This document shows, in pieces, positions 38,094 through 46,465 of a DNA stretch of 64,000 bases. The stretch comes from Bacillus sp. BHET2 (GTDB lineage Bacteria; Bacillota; Bacilli; Bacillales; Bacillaceae_B). The stretch covers positions 310,001 to 374,000 of the forward strand of contig NZ_VCQN01000004.1 in NCBI RefSeq assembly GCF_005938125.1, written 5' to 3'. Position 1 is the stretch's first letter. Each line of letters begins with the position of its first letter. A program made the translations under genes and the position numbers. Under the pieces are notes generated by a model that saw only the letters and a list, made by a program, of their open reading frames with translations, was not told where the DNA came from and did no database searches.

Positions 38094-39259
38094 CAACAAA
38101 AACATCGTACATAGCTCAGTCAGTGAAAAACTTAAAGCCGTCGGGAATCAGAAAATTCTTCGATCTCGCAGCCAATATGGAAGGGGTTATTTCATTAGGT
38201 GTAGGAGAGCCGGATTTCGTTACTTCCTGGACGGTGAGGGAAGCGGCTATCCTGTCCTTGGAGCAAGGGTATACTTCCTATACAGCAAATGCCGGCCTTC
38301 TCGAGCTGAGAGAAAAGATCGCCCAGTATATGAAAAAGGGCTACTCCGTTGACTATGATCCGATCCATGAAATCATCGTGACAGTAGGAGCATCACAAGC
38401 ACTTGATATCAGCATGCGTGCAATCGTTGACCAAGGGGATGAAGTGATTGTAGTAGAACCTGGCTTTGTTTCCTACGTCCCTCTCGTTCAACTGGCAGGT
38501 GGAGTGCCTGTAACGGTTGAAACGAAGCCGGAAAATGGTTTTAAAGTCACCGCTCGAGAACTGGAAGCAGCCATCACACCGCGGACGAAGGCGGTATTAC
38601 TCTGTTCGCCGAATAACCCGACCGGGACGGTTCTGGAAAAGGAGAATTTAGAAAGTCTTGCCGAGGTGATTCGAAAACACGATCTCGTTGTCCTTTCAGA
38701 TGAAATTTACTCTGAGCTTGCCTATGATCATCATCATGTGTCAATTGCTTCCTTACCGGACATGAGAAATAGGACCATCCTTATTAATGGTTTTTCGAAA
38801 GGATTCGCTATGACGGGTTGGAGGCTCGGCTATATATGTGCTCCTCGGGAGATTGCCTCATCATTGCTGAAGATCCATCAATACGCGATGATGTGTGCCT
38901 CTACGCCTGCTCAACACGCAGCAGTTGAGGCATTGGATAAGGGGATGGACGATGTGATGGAGATGAAGCGAAGCTACCGCCATCGACGCCATTACTTCGT
39001 AGACTCCTTGAACGAATTAGGGCTAACTTGTCACACCCCTGGAGGAGCGTTTTATGCCTTTCCTTCCATTCAGAAGACAGGTTTTACTTCAGAAGAATTC
39101 GCAGAGAAGTTGCTTATCGAGGAGAAGGTGGCGGTTGTTCCCGGGAATGTGTTTGGTAAAGGTGGCGAAGGATTTATTCGGTGTTCATATGCATCAAGTA
39201 TGGAACAACTTCAAGAGGCGGTAAAACGAATAAAGCGGTTTGTAGAGAATCATAGTTAA
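38090..39259 (+). CDS. alaT: Alanine/aromatic-type aminotransferase
   Basis: 389 aa, PLP-dependent class I/II aminotransferase. Visible segments are GVGEPDFVTS, LCSPNNPTGTVLEKENL, LSDEIYSELAYD and the PLP lysine in NGFSKGFAMTGWRLGY (about residue 233). It converts pyruvate plus an amino donor to alanine, or the reverse. It is translationally coupled to alaR. Confidence 0.93.
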   Translation: MTTKTSYIAQSVKNLKPSGIRKFFDLAANMEGVISLGVGEPDFVTSWTVREAAILSLEQGYTSYTANAGLLELREKIAQYMKKGYSVDYDPIHEIIVTVGASQALDISMRAIVDQGDEVIVVEPGFVSYVPLVQLAGGVPVTVETKPENGFKVTARELEAAITPRTKAVLLCSPNNPTGTVLEKENLESLAEVIRKHDLVVLSDEIYSELAYDHHHVSIASLPDMRNRTILINGFSKGFAMTGWRLGYICAPREIASSLLKIHQYAMMCASTPAQHAAVEALDKGMDDVMEMKRSYRHRRHYFVDSLNELGLTCHTPGGAFYAFPSIQKTGFTSEEFAEKLLIEEKVAVVPGNVFGKGGEGFIRCSYASSMEQLQEAVKRIKRFVENHS

Positions 39260-39266
39260 TGAAACA

Positions 39267-39341
39267 GGGTGCCAGGCACTAAATGATTGCCGGGGCACCC
39301 TTAAAAAGGCAAAAAAAATTGGACGATAACGAGATCGTCCA
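39267..39341 (+). terminator. Tandem hairpins downstream of alaT
   Basis: The first hairpin has GGGTGCC / GGGCACCC arms containing GTGCCAGGCAC. The second is GGACGAT / ATCGTCC at 39320-39340. The first may terminate alaRT; neither has a strong T tract. Confidence 0.5.
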
Positions 39342-39434
39342 CAAAATGAAAACAAAAGGGGGAATACTTAGAAAGCTTATTTTCAGTATGATCCCTTTTT
39401 TGTCTTTTTATACATCGAAATCCGAGAAATTTTT

Positions 39435-39806
39435 TTATGATTCGCTTTTTTCATATTTCAGTTCAAATAGCATCTGCATCACTCTTAGAAAATCTTCTTC
39501 TGTGAATTCTTTGGCTTTACGGAGAATGAGTTTCGAACGTTTTGAACCTAATTCTTTGATCAACTGCTCCATCTCGGCGTCCACCCCTGCAGGAGGATAA
39601 TCCTGAAATTCCCTTTCCAACAGTTCAGAAGCAGGGATATCAAGAACAGTTGAAAGTTTAAGGATCGTTTGTGTATCAGGGATTTGCTGATCCGATTCAT
39701 ATTTTTCAATCGTTTGTGTGCCCAACCTTGCTCTTAAAGCAAGTTCCTGCTGAGATAATTTCCGCTCTTCACGTACTCGTTTTAGATTCTCGCCAAAGTG
39801 TGACAT
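39435..39806 (-). CDS. XRE family helix-turn-helix transcriptional regulator
   Basis: 123 aa. An N-terminal HTH (LKRVREERKLSQQELALRARLGTQTIEKYESDQQIP, residues 8-43) is followed by a helical C-terminus of unknown binding partner. AGGGGGG lies upstream. It is a single gene; the target is unknown. It stands at the border of the accessory stretch between alaT and yugI. Confidence 0.82.
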   Translation of the reverse strand: MSHFGENLKRVREERKLSQQELALRARLGTQTIEKYESDQQIPDTQTILKLSTVLDIPASELLEREFQDYPPAGVDAEMEQLIKELGSKRSKLILRKAKEFTEEDFLRVMQMLFELKYEKSES

Positions 39807-40046
39807 GCTAAAGCCCCCCTTATTAAATACCTTCCTTATACTTTTATAGTATCACTGAATGGAAGAAAATAGCCCTGGAACCAGTGAACAAATTGTTAAA
39901 AAATTCAATCGAATACATTTGTACTATTCGGGCCGTTCTCTTAAATCCATCCAGGACCGCACAAACGAAATGAAATGGTCACCAATACAGGAAAAGATAA
40001 AGGCTCTTTTCGTAAACTTTGTTGCTATTGAAGGTAGCGGGTGGTG

Positions 40047-40171
40047 GTTGATTTCCGCTGCAGGTGCTCGCTTTCCGCGGGGCGGGAGTTGAGCCTCCTC
40101 GGGCCAGCCCTGCGGGGTCTCAACTTTCCCGCAATTCCCGCAGGAGTCGAGCACCTTCCGCTACAATCAAC
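40047..40171 (-). repeat. Large palindromic repeat, copy B (inverted relative to copy C)
   Basis: About 125 bp that, read on the minus strand, aligns with 55891-56018 over its whole length with scattered substitutions. It contains GGTGCTCG/CGAGCACC ends and the internal pairs CCTGCGGG/CCCGCAGG and AGTTGAG/CTCAACT. It lies in the 683-bp XRE-NSS transporter gap, where I see no gene. Confidence 0.85.
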
Positions 40172-40234
40172 TTTCTAGGTATGGAGGATTAATCTACTGT
40201 CATACACGGCTAGAAAACATCATTTTTCATCGCG

Positions 40235-40349
40235 TGCAGTGTCTATTTTAGCTTGAATAGTAAGATACTATTACTAATTTATTCGTTTTTTTCACTAGTA
40301 AGCTCTGTCACGATATCACCATCTATCGCACTCACTCATAGACACTGCA
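40235..40349. repeat. 115-bp segment with 12-bp inverted ends
   Basis: TGCAGTGTCTAT (40235-40246) and ATAGACACTGCA (40338-40349) are perfect inverted repeats around an AT-rich, non-coding core. No target duplication is evident. Confidence 0.5.
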
Positions 40350-40395
40350 TTGGCAGCTTCACAACAATCTTTGCAAAAACAGCCAACAAAAAAAA

Positions 40396-40432
40396 AGCTA
40401 ACAACCACAATAACGGGTCGTTAGCTTCTTTT
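40396..40432 (-). terminator. Hairpin downstream of the NSS transporter gene
   Basis: AAGCTAAC / GTTAGCTT arms separated by 17 bases, flanked by A's on the left and T's on the right, so it could act in both directions. Confidence 0.6.
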
Positions 40433-40489
40433 CTTCTATCCGAGTATTCTCTGGGTCCCAGCTTTCATAGGGAAGGACCTTAATTTGTT

Positions 40490-41818
40490 TTAGGATAAGA
40501 ATACAAGGAGGATTGCCACAGGTACGAGGTAGCGTAACAGGAAAATCCAGCTGTTGAACAGTGCAGGGGAGATCGACGACCCTGATTGAAGTTCGCTCAA
40601 GACATCTTCTCGTTTCAATCGATAAGAAACGAAAACTGAAATGAACAATGCGCCTATAGGCAATCCAAAATTACTCGTTATATAATCGGCAAAGTCAAAG
40701 AAGTTCTTGCCTTGTATGAGGTAATCACTGAATACACCAAATGACAGAGCGCTTGGGATTCCGGCAATGAACACGAGGATTCCGATTAACCAGGTAAAGG
40801 GCATACGTTTCTTTTGGTTCCCTTTGGAAAGGGCAGCCACTCCGATTTCGAGAATGGAGAAAGCTGAAGTTAACGTTGCAAATAATAACAGGATAAGAAA
40901 AACGGTTAGGAATATGCCACCGAAGGCAATCTCATTAAACACTGCAGGCAGGACGACAAAGGCAATGCCTGGTCCTTCATCAGGTTGAAAGCCTAGAGCA
41001 TACACAGCAGGAAAAATGACCAACCCCGCCAGTAGAGAGATGAAGATATTTAATCCGGATACACTGATAGCTGATCTTGGCATGCTGTCTTCTTTCGATA
41101 GATAGGATGCATACGTCACCATTACGGAAAGGCCAACGGTTAAAGCGAAGAACGCTTGTCCTAACGCAAGTAATACCGTCTCTCCGTTCAAATAACTCCA
41201 ATCAGGCAGCAGCAGGAAGCGTACACCTTCCATTGCGCCTTCAAGTGTAAGCGATCGGATTACTAAAATGAAGAATAAGATAAATAAAGCCGGCATCATA
41301 TAGCGACTGGCCCGCTCAATCCCTTTTTGAATGCCACCTTGTACGACAAGAATGGTCATAACAATAAAGGCGAATTGGGCGATCAGCACTTCTATGGGAT
41401 TTGCAATGATGGTGTCAAATAGAGCACCATATTCCTCTTGTGTCTTCCCAATTAATGATCCTGTCAGACTTCGAGTCAAATAAGAAAGGATCCATCCACC
41501 CACCACACTGTAAAAGGATAAAATGATGAACGAGACGATCGTTCCTAAATAACCAATCCAGTGCCAATATGAGCCAGGTGCCAATTTTTTATAAGACGTA
41601 ACGGCGTCAGCACCGGCACGCCTTCCAATGACAAACTCAGCCAGAAGAATGGGTGTTCCGATTAATATGGTGAAAAGAATGAAGAGTAAGAAGAACACGC
41701 CCCCACCATTTGCACCAGCCATATACGGGAACTTCCAAATGGCACCCAGACCGATGGCTGAGCCTGCTGCTGCCAGAATAAATCCGATTTTAGAAGTCCA
41801 TTGATCTTTTTTTGCCAT
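40490..41818 (-). CDS. Sodium-dependent transporter (neurotransmitter:sodium symporter family)
   Basis: 442 aa with 11-12 spans. The NSS signature lies at the N-terminus (KIGFILAAAGSAIGLGAIWKFPYMAGANGGG), including the unwound span 1 that binds Na+ and substrate. It resembles B. subtilis YhdH/YocR, presumed Na+-driven amino acid importers; substrate unknown. AAAGGAGG is nine bases upstream. The 341-bp upstream gap (41819-42159) has AT-rich sequence shared with the divergent membrane gene. Confidence 0.9.
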   Translation of the reverse strand: MAKKDQWTSKIGFILAAAGSAIGLGAIWKFPYMAGANGGGVFFLLFILFTILIGTPILLAEFVIGRRAGADAVTSYKKLAPGSYWHWIGYLGTIVSFIILSFYSVVGGWILSYLTRSLTGSLIGKTQEEYGALFDTIIANPIEVLIAQFAFIVMTILVVQGGIQKGIERASRYMMPALFILFFILVIRSLTLEGAMEGVRFLLLPDWSYLNGETVLLALGQAFFALTVGLSVMVTYASYLSKEDSMPRSAISVSGLNIFISLLAGLVIFPAVYALGFQPDEGPGIAFVVLPAVFNEIAFGGIFLTVFLILLLFATLTSAFSILEIGVAALSKGNQKKRMPFTWLIGILVFIAGIPSALSFGVFSDYLIQGKNFFDFADYITSNFGLPIGALFISVFVSYRLKREDVLSELQSGSSISPALFNSWIFLLRYLVPVAILLVFLS

Positions 41819-42126
41819 ACATCAGATCCTCCTTTCGAAAAAATAAGATTTTTCAATCGTACTATGTTTTAGTACCTCTGTATACCGGAATTTTAAATTT
41901 TCAATATAGGAAGAAAATAAAAGGATTTGCTTTCATTTTGGAAGGGAATCTCCTATATTCACAGGCATTTCCATTTATTATGTGTGAAAACGGTTTAAAT
42001 CATTACTTTTCAACTAATTTTTAGAAAAGAAGTCAATAATATGAGAAATAGGCTGGAAATTTTCTGAATATGTAGTATACTAATTGTAACAAAACGTTCA
42101 CAAATTATTCTTTTTTTCGCCATAAT

Positions 42127-42140
42127 TGAAAGCGTTTACT
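42127..42140 (+). promoter_or_regulatory. Perfect cre (CcpA operator)
   Basis: TGAAAGCGTTTACT fits the consensus TGWAARCGYTWNCW at every position. It ends 19 bases before the ATG of the following membrane protein gene. A TATACT box lies about 60 bases upstream. Confidence 0.7.
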
Positions 42141-42159
42141 AAAGAACGGAGGAATAGAA

Positions 42160-42447
42160 ATGGATGTATTTCTAGTGTATCTTTTTATTGCAACGGCAAC
42201 TCCACTTTTTCTTTGGGTCGAACATCGTAAATGGGCAGTTCTCCATATCCCGTTTGTTATAGCATTATGGGCAGCATTCATTTATTATGTTGCGGTTCCA
42301 GAACTCGGTGGTTGGGGACATGTAACATTGTGGAGCCTGTTTGTGGCAAATCTTGCATTCGCCCACATCGGAGCCTTTATGCTGTATGCTGTACCTTTTA
42401 TCCAAAAGCAAAGAAAGAAAAAGTCAATTACAATAAAAAACGTATAG
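42160..42447 (+). CDS. Hypothetical three-span membrane protein under a cre box
   Basis: 95 aa with three hydrophobic spans (about residues 3-18, 28-47 and 57-80) and a basic tail (QKQRKKKSITIK). ACGGAGG is upstream. The family is not recognised. The perfect cre at its start suggests repression in the presence of preferred sugars. It has its own terminator. Confidence 0.7.
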   Translation: MDVFLVYLFIATATPLFLWVEHRKWAVLHIPFVIALWAAFIYYVAVPELGGWGHVTLWSLFVANLAFAHIGAFMLYAVPFIQKQRKKKSITIKNV

Positions 42448-42451
42448 TCTA

Positions 42452-42485
42452 AGTCTGATCCAATCAATGGGTCAGGCTTTTTTTT
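42452..42485 (+). terminator. Terminator of the three-span membrane gene
   Basis: AGTCTGATCC / GGTCAGGCT stem and eight T's. Confidence 0.88.
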
Positions 42486-42602
42486 GTTTTCTTTCAATTA
42501 ATTGGATTATTTATATAAATATTGAAACAAAACCAAACGTGCATTCGTTACATAGGTGAGAGGTTTAATGGAAGGAAGAAGGAACGTGAGGAAAATGAAA
42601 AC

Positions 42603-42794
42603 ATGATCGAGAGAGCAAAGAGCGGGAATTTAAACGGTTATAGTAAATTAATTCGTAGTTATTCTCCCATCGTTGAACGATTTGCCTATCAGATGGGTTA
42701 CTCTGGTGCTGACATTCCGGACGTCACCTTGGAAGTGTTTATTCAAGTGTACCGGTTCATAGACGGCTTTTCTTACGCACAGTTCACGACATGA
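42603..42794 (+). pseudogene. Truncated sigma-70 family (ECF-like) sigma factor
   Basis: 63 aa from ATG 42603; the frame is open from 42522. It matches only region 2 of an ECF sigma factor (MIERAKSGNLNGYSKLIRSYSPIVERFAYQMG ... VFIQVYRFIDGFSYAQFTT), the core polymerase and -10 binding part. It then stops at a TGA just where the Trp of the usual TTWLY motif is expected. No region 4 is found downstream in any frame that I could follow, and no anti-sigma gene is next to it. It is probably a decayed remnant. Confidence 0.6.
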
Positions 42795-43000
42795 CATTGT
42801 CCAGATAAAGGGGGTATTTACCCTGTTTTAATAATGATCGTTATTGGGTAGCATAACTAATGAGAAAGCGATTATAGATGGTCCTCTGGATATAGGTTAG
42901 GGAAGGGAAAAAATATCTCTTTGCCGAATTCCTCATTCTATGATATAATCTACAATTGCGTGTAAAGACGAAAAATAATATATATATTAGGAGTGTTACC

Positions 43001-43408
43001 ATGACTACAAAATTCGATACAGGAACTGTTGTAACAGGTAAAGTTACAGGCATTCAACCATACGGTGCATTTGTTGCACTTGACGAAGAAACTCAAGGAT
43101 TAGTTCATATTTCTGAAATTACTCACGGCTTTGTTAAAGACGTAAGTGAGCACCTTTCAGTAGGCGACGAAGTAAAGGTTAAAGTATTATCAGTGGACGA
43201 AGCAGCTGGCAAAATCAGCCTTTCTATCCGTGCTACAGAAGAAGCTCCAGCTCCACAAGCAAAACCGGCAGCAGCGAAAAAACCTCGCCGTCAAGGAAGT
43301 GTGAAACAAGCAACTGAAGAAACTACACCTGCAGGTTTCAACACTCTTAAAGACAAGCTTGAAGAGTGGATTGAAAAATCAGAACGTGAAGATCTAATCA
43401 AAAAATAA
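43001..43408 (+). CDS. yugI: S1-domain RNA-binding general stress protein 13
   Basis: 135 aa from ATG 43001, with AGGAGTG upstream. One S1 domain (residues 5-75: GTVVTGKVTGIQPYGAFVALDEETQGLVHISEIT) is followed by an Ala/Pro/Lys-rich linker and an acidic helical tail. YugI is described as a ribosome-associated general stress protein. The position before yugJ and pgi fits B. subtilis, though about 9 kb of other genes lie between here. Confidence 0.92.
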   Translation: MTTKFDTGTVVTGKVTGIQPYGAFVALDEETQGLVHISEITHGFVKDVSEHLSVGDEVKVKVLSVDEAAGKISLSIRATEEAPAPQAKPAAAKKPRRQGSVKQATEETTPAGFNTLKDKLEEWIEKSEREDLIKK

Positions 43409-43421
43409 TCGATTTTATCAG

Positions 43422-43456
43422 AAGACTGCCTTTCGTGAGAAGGGTAGTCTTTTTTT
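43422..43456 (+). terminator. Terminator of yugI
   Basis: AAGACTGCC / GGGTAGTCTTT stem and T run. Confidence 0.88.
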
Positions 43457-43575
43457 GGTCATAGGTAATCACAGAACCTCCATCCTAATATGAGAATAAA
43501 TAGAGGATTTGGTCCTGAATGATAGAATATAGATTATATAGAAATAAAGAAAACCAAGGGGGCAGGTGGAACAAA

Positions 43576-44130
43576 TTGAAAGAGAAAATAAGTAATTTAC
43601 TAACAGGAAGTCCATGCAATCATGTTCTTTATTCTTATCATGATCGAAAGCGTTATTTAGAAAATGCGATGGCTTATATTCTCGAAGGAATCGAAACCGG
43701 TGATTCCGTTGTGTTGATCGAGAATGAGAGGAACCTTAATGAGTTGCTGAACCGACTAAATGACCTTTTAACCAGTAAGCAGTTAAAGAAAATCCATGTT
43801 ATTAGCAATTTTGACTTTTATCAATCTAGTGGAAGCTATCATCCACCAGCCATATATGAACAATTAACAAAGAGCATTAATCCTTTCTTAGAAAACGATA
43901 TTTCGTTCCGCTCGTGGACAAATGTTGAATGGGGAAGACTGGAGGATCCGGCTCCAATCATCGAGTGGTTTGAAAAAGAAACGGATAAAGCAGTTCATGA
44001 ACATAACCTGACCATAGTTTGTGCGTATGAGGCAGCGCGGATGCCAGATCATCTGGAGGAGGCTTTAAAGAAAAGCCATGGCCACGTTATGTCGGATGAA
44101 GATATCGTTCCGTCAACTGTGTACAGTTAA
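43576..44130 (+). CDS. MEDS-domain (DcmR-like sensory) protein
   Basis: 184 aa from the TTG at 43576, six bases after GGTGG; an ATG 19 codons earlier has no ribosome site. The protein is one MEDS domain (HVLYSYHDRKRYLENAMAYILEGIETGDSVVLIEN ... CAYEAARMP), a RecA-like sensory module named after methylotroph DcmR. No DNA-binding or kinase domain is attached, so it may act as a stand-alone sensor. A strong terminator follows. Ligand unknown. Confidence 0.75.
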   Translation: MKEKISNLLTGSPCNHVLYSYHDRKRYLENAMAYILEGIETGDSVVLIENERNLNELLNRLNDLLTSKQLKKIHVISNFDFYQSSGSYHPPAIYEQLTKSINPFLENDISFRSWTNVEWGRLEDPAPIIEWFEKETDKAVHEHNLTIVCAYEAARMPDHLEEALKKSHGHVMSDEDIVPSTVYS

Positions 44131-44142
44131 GGTGTATAAATA

Positions 44143-44185
44143 AAAAGACGATAACCCTATGATTAGGAGGTTATCGTCTTTTTTG
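44143..44185 (+). terminator. Terminator of the MEDS gene
   Basis: AAAAGACGATAACC / GGTTATCGTCTTTT stem and T tail. Confidence 0.92.
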
Positions 44186-44263
44186 TTTAGAAACAGGCCA
44201 TTAGCAACAGGAAAGAAAAAAGTCATAAATTAACGAAAAATATAGAATTTTTGAATAATATAC

Positions 44264-44312
44264 TTGTCCGTACTTCGTGAATGACATATAATGAGAAATG
44301 GAAGCGCTTCAT
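44264..44312 (+). promoter_or_regulatory. Sigma-A promoter plus cre of the aldehyde dehydrogenase operon
   Basis: TTGTCC (44264-44269), 17-bp spacer, TATAAT (44287-44292). Directly downstream TGGAAGCGCTTCAT (44299-44312) matches 12 of 14 positions of the cre consensus and has a palindromic core GAAGCGCTTC. It overlaps the first transcribed bases, as expected for CcpA repression. Confidence 0.7.
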
Positions 44313-44348
44313 TCTATGGTAAATACATAAATATATAGGAGGATTTAG

Positions 44349-45869
44349 ATGCTCTATAATAATCCGAATACTGAAGGTTCATTGGTACAATTTAAAGACA
44401 AATATGAGAATTTCATCGGTGGGGAATATGTGCCGCCGGCAAGTGGGGAGTATTTTGAGAATGTATCCCCTGTAACGGGTAAGGTATTCACAAAAATCGC
44501 CCGCTCAAATAAAGATGATGTTGAAAAGGCACTGGATGCTGCACATGCAGCGAAGGACGCGTGGGGGAAAACCTCAGTAGCCGAAAGATCAAATATCTTA
44601 AATAAAATTGCAGATCGTATAGAAGAAAATCTGGAAATGCTGGCTGTAGCTGAAACGTGGGATAATGGAAAGCCTGTCCGTGAAACAATGGCGGCAGACT
44701 TACCACTCGCGGTTGATCACTTCCGTTACTTTGCAGGGTGCATCAGGGGTCAGGAAGGATCTCTTGGAGAAATTGATAATGATACCGTTTCTTATCACTT
44801 CCATGAGCCGATTGGGGTTGTTGCCCAAATCATTCCTTGGAACTTCCCAATTCTGATGGGGGTATGGAAGATTGCTCCTGCCCTTGCAGCAGGAAACTGT
44901 GTTGTATTGAAGCCTGCAGAGCAAACACCGGCTTCGATTATGGTTCTAGTTGAACTGATTAAAGACCTATTGCCTAAAGGCGTACTGAATGTGGTACAAG
45001 GATTTGGAGTAGAAGCAGGGAAGCCGCTTGCACAAAGTAAGCGTGTTGGTAAGGTAGCCTTCACAGGTGAAACGACAACAGGTCGCCTGATTATGCAATA
45101 TGCTTCACAAAACATTATCCCTGTCACATTAGAGCTTGGTGGTAAATCACCTAATATCTTCTTTGAAGATGTTATGGATCAAGATGATGATTTCCTTGAT
45201 AAAGCAGTGGAAGGTTTCGTGATGTTTGCACTTAATCAAGGAGAAGTTTGTACATGTCCTTCAAGAGCGCTAATCCAGGAATCGATATACGATAAGTTCA
45301 TGGAGCGTGCGATCGAACGCGTGAAACAAATCAAACAAGGGAATCCATTAGATACAGATACAATGCTTGGCGCCCAAGCTTCTCAAGAGCAATTGGATAA
45401 GATTCTTTCCTATATCGAGATTGGGAAAGAAGAAGGTGCAGAATTACTGATTGGTGGCGAACAAAATACACTTGACGGAGATCAGGAATCTGGATTCTAT
45501 GTGAAACCGACCGTATTTAAAGGGAATAATAAAATGCGCATTTTCCAGGAAGAAATCTTTGGGCCGGTTGTTTCTGTCACAACGTTCAAGACAAAAGAAG
45601 AAGCCCTTGAAATCGCCAATGATACCCTTTATGGACTTGGAGCAGGTGTATGGACACGTGACATGAATACGGCTTACCGTTTCGGAAGAGAGATTCAAGC
45701 GGGACGCGTATGGACTAACTGTTATCACCAATACCCGGCACATGCGGCATTCGGTGGATACAAAATGTCCGGTATCGGTCGTGAAAATCATAAAATGATG
45801 CTATCACACTATCAACAAACGAAAAATTTACTAGTTAGCTATAGTCCTAAAGCGTTAGGGTTCTTCTAA
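44349..45869 (+). CDS. NAD-dependent aldehyde dehydrogenase (acetaldehyde dehydrogenase, AldB/ExaC type)
   Basis: 506 aa. It oxidises acetaldehyde or related aldehydes to acids in the cytosol. Visible are the NAD-binding [21 protein letters not shown], the general base Glu in LELGGKSPN (about residue 262), the catalytic Cys in [11 protein letters not shown] (about residue 301) and the [10 protein letters not shown] segment. The C-terminus [12 protein letters not shown] is typical of the ExaC/AldB subgroup. TAGGAGG precedes the ATG. It is coupled to the DUF779 gene one base after its stop. Confidence 0.93.
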   Translation: MLYNNPNTEGSLVQFKDKYENFIGGEYVPPASGEYFENVSPVTGKVFTKIARSNKDDVEKALDAAHAAKDAWGKTSVAERSNILNKIADRIEENLEMLAVAETWDNGKPVRETMAADLPLAVDHFRYFAGCIRGQEGSLGEIDNDTVSYHFHEPIGVVAQIIPWNFPILMGVWKIAPALAAGNCVVLKPAEQTPASIMVLVELIKDLLPKGVLNVVQGFGVEAGKPLAQSKRVGKVAFTGETTTGRLIMQYASQNIIPVTLELGGKSPNIFFEDVMDQDDDFLDKAVEGFVMFALNQGEVCTCPSRALIQESIYDKFMERAIERVKQIKQGNPLDTDTMLGAQASQEQLDKILSYIEIGKEEGAELLIGGEQNTLDGDQESGFYVKPTVFKGNNKMRIFQEEIFGPVVSVTTFKTKEEALEIANDTLYGLGAGVWTRDMNTAYRFGREIQAGRVWTNCYHQYPAHAAFGGYKMSGIGRENHKMMLSHYQQTKNLLVSYSPKALGFF

Positions 45870-45870
45870 A

Positions 45871-46203
45871 ATGGAACAGCGACTAGAGGCGACAGAACAA
45901 GCTCTTCAACTGATTGAAACCTTAAAGGGAAAGCACGGAGCCCTTTTGTTTCATCAGTCTGGTGGATGTTGTGATGGCAGTTCTCCTATGTGTTTAAGTC
46001 AAGATGATTTGATCATCGGTGACAGTGATGTATTAGTAGGTACTGTAGCCGACTGTCCTTTTTACATGAATGAACAGCAATATGAGTACTGGAAGCATTT
46101 CAGGATCATATTGGATGTAAGGAAAGGAAGGGGAGGAGTGTTCTCTTTGGAATCAACAGAAGGCGTACGCTTTATCACCGATTCTAAATTGATCAAATCT
46201 TAA
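45871..46203 (+). CDS. DUF779 family protein, aldehyde dehydrogenase partner
   Basis: 110 aa. A Cys-rich segment HQSGGCCDGSSPMCL (about residues 29-43) is the family hallmark and suggests metal binding. The gene begins one base after the stop of the aldehyde dehydrogenase; this pairing is common in many bacteria. The role is unknown; an accessory or maturation function for the dehydrogenase is inferred from linkage. Confidence 0.85.
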   Translation: MEQRLEATEQALQLIETLKGKHGALLFHQSGGCCDGSSPMCLSQDDLIIGDSDVLVGTVADCPFYMNEQQYEYWKHFRIILDVRKGRGGVFSLESTEGVRFITDSKLIKS

Positions 46204-46242
46204 ATGTGAGTGTTGTGAAACTACTCTTCCAATAGCGATAAT

Positions 46243-46285
46243 AATTGAGAGAGACAACTCATTTATATGAGTTGTCTCTCTCAAT
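46243..46285 (+). terminator. Long hairpin terminator after DUF779
   Basis: Nineteen-base perfect arms (ATTGAGAGAGACAACTCAT and its complement) around a five-base loop. The T tract is short. Confidence 0.85.
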
Positions 46286-46425
46286 TTGTATAGATGGGTA
46301 CTGGGCTATGGGTTTGGTGAAGGTTTGCTGATGAATGGGCTGGTGCTCTTTTTTTGTGGAAAATCCCCATTAAGTGCACGCTCAGCAATTATGCCTGACA
46401 TACACCAAACCCTAACCCGACCGCA

Positions 46426-46456
46426 CAAAAAACCACTTCCCTAAAAGAAAGTGGCC
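46426..46456 (-). terminator. Terminator of rocR
   Basis: CCACTT / AAGTGG stem, followed on the minus strand by GGTTTTTTGTG. Confidence 0.75.
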
Positions 46457-46465
46457 CCGTCTCAA

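Noticed and set aside
39859-40092. 77-codon frame upstream of repeat copy B
   Set aside because: No ribosome site and the C-terminal part is simply the repeat read through.
41985-41998. Second cre-like site upstream of the NSS transporter
   Set aside because: TGAAAACGGTTTAA misses key consensus bases and its distance to either start is not informative.
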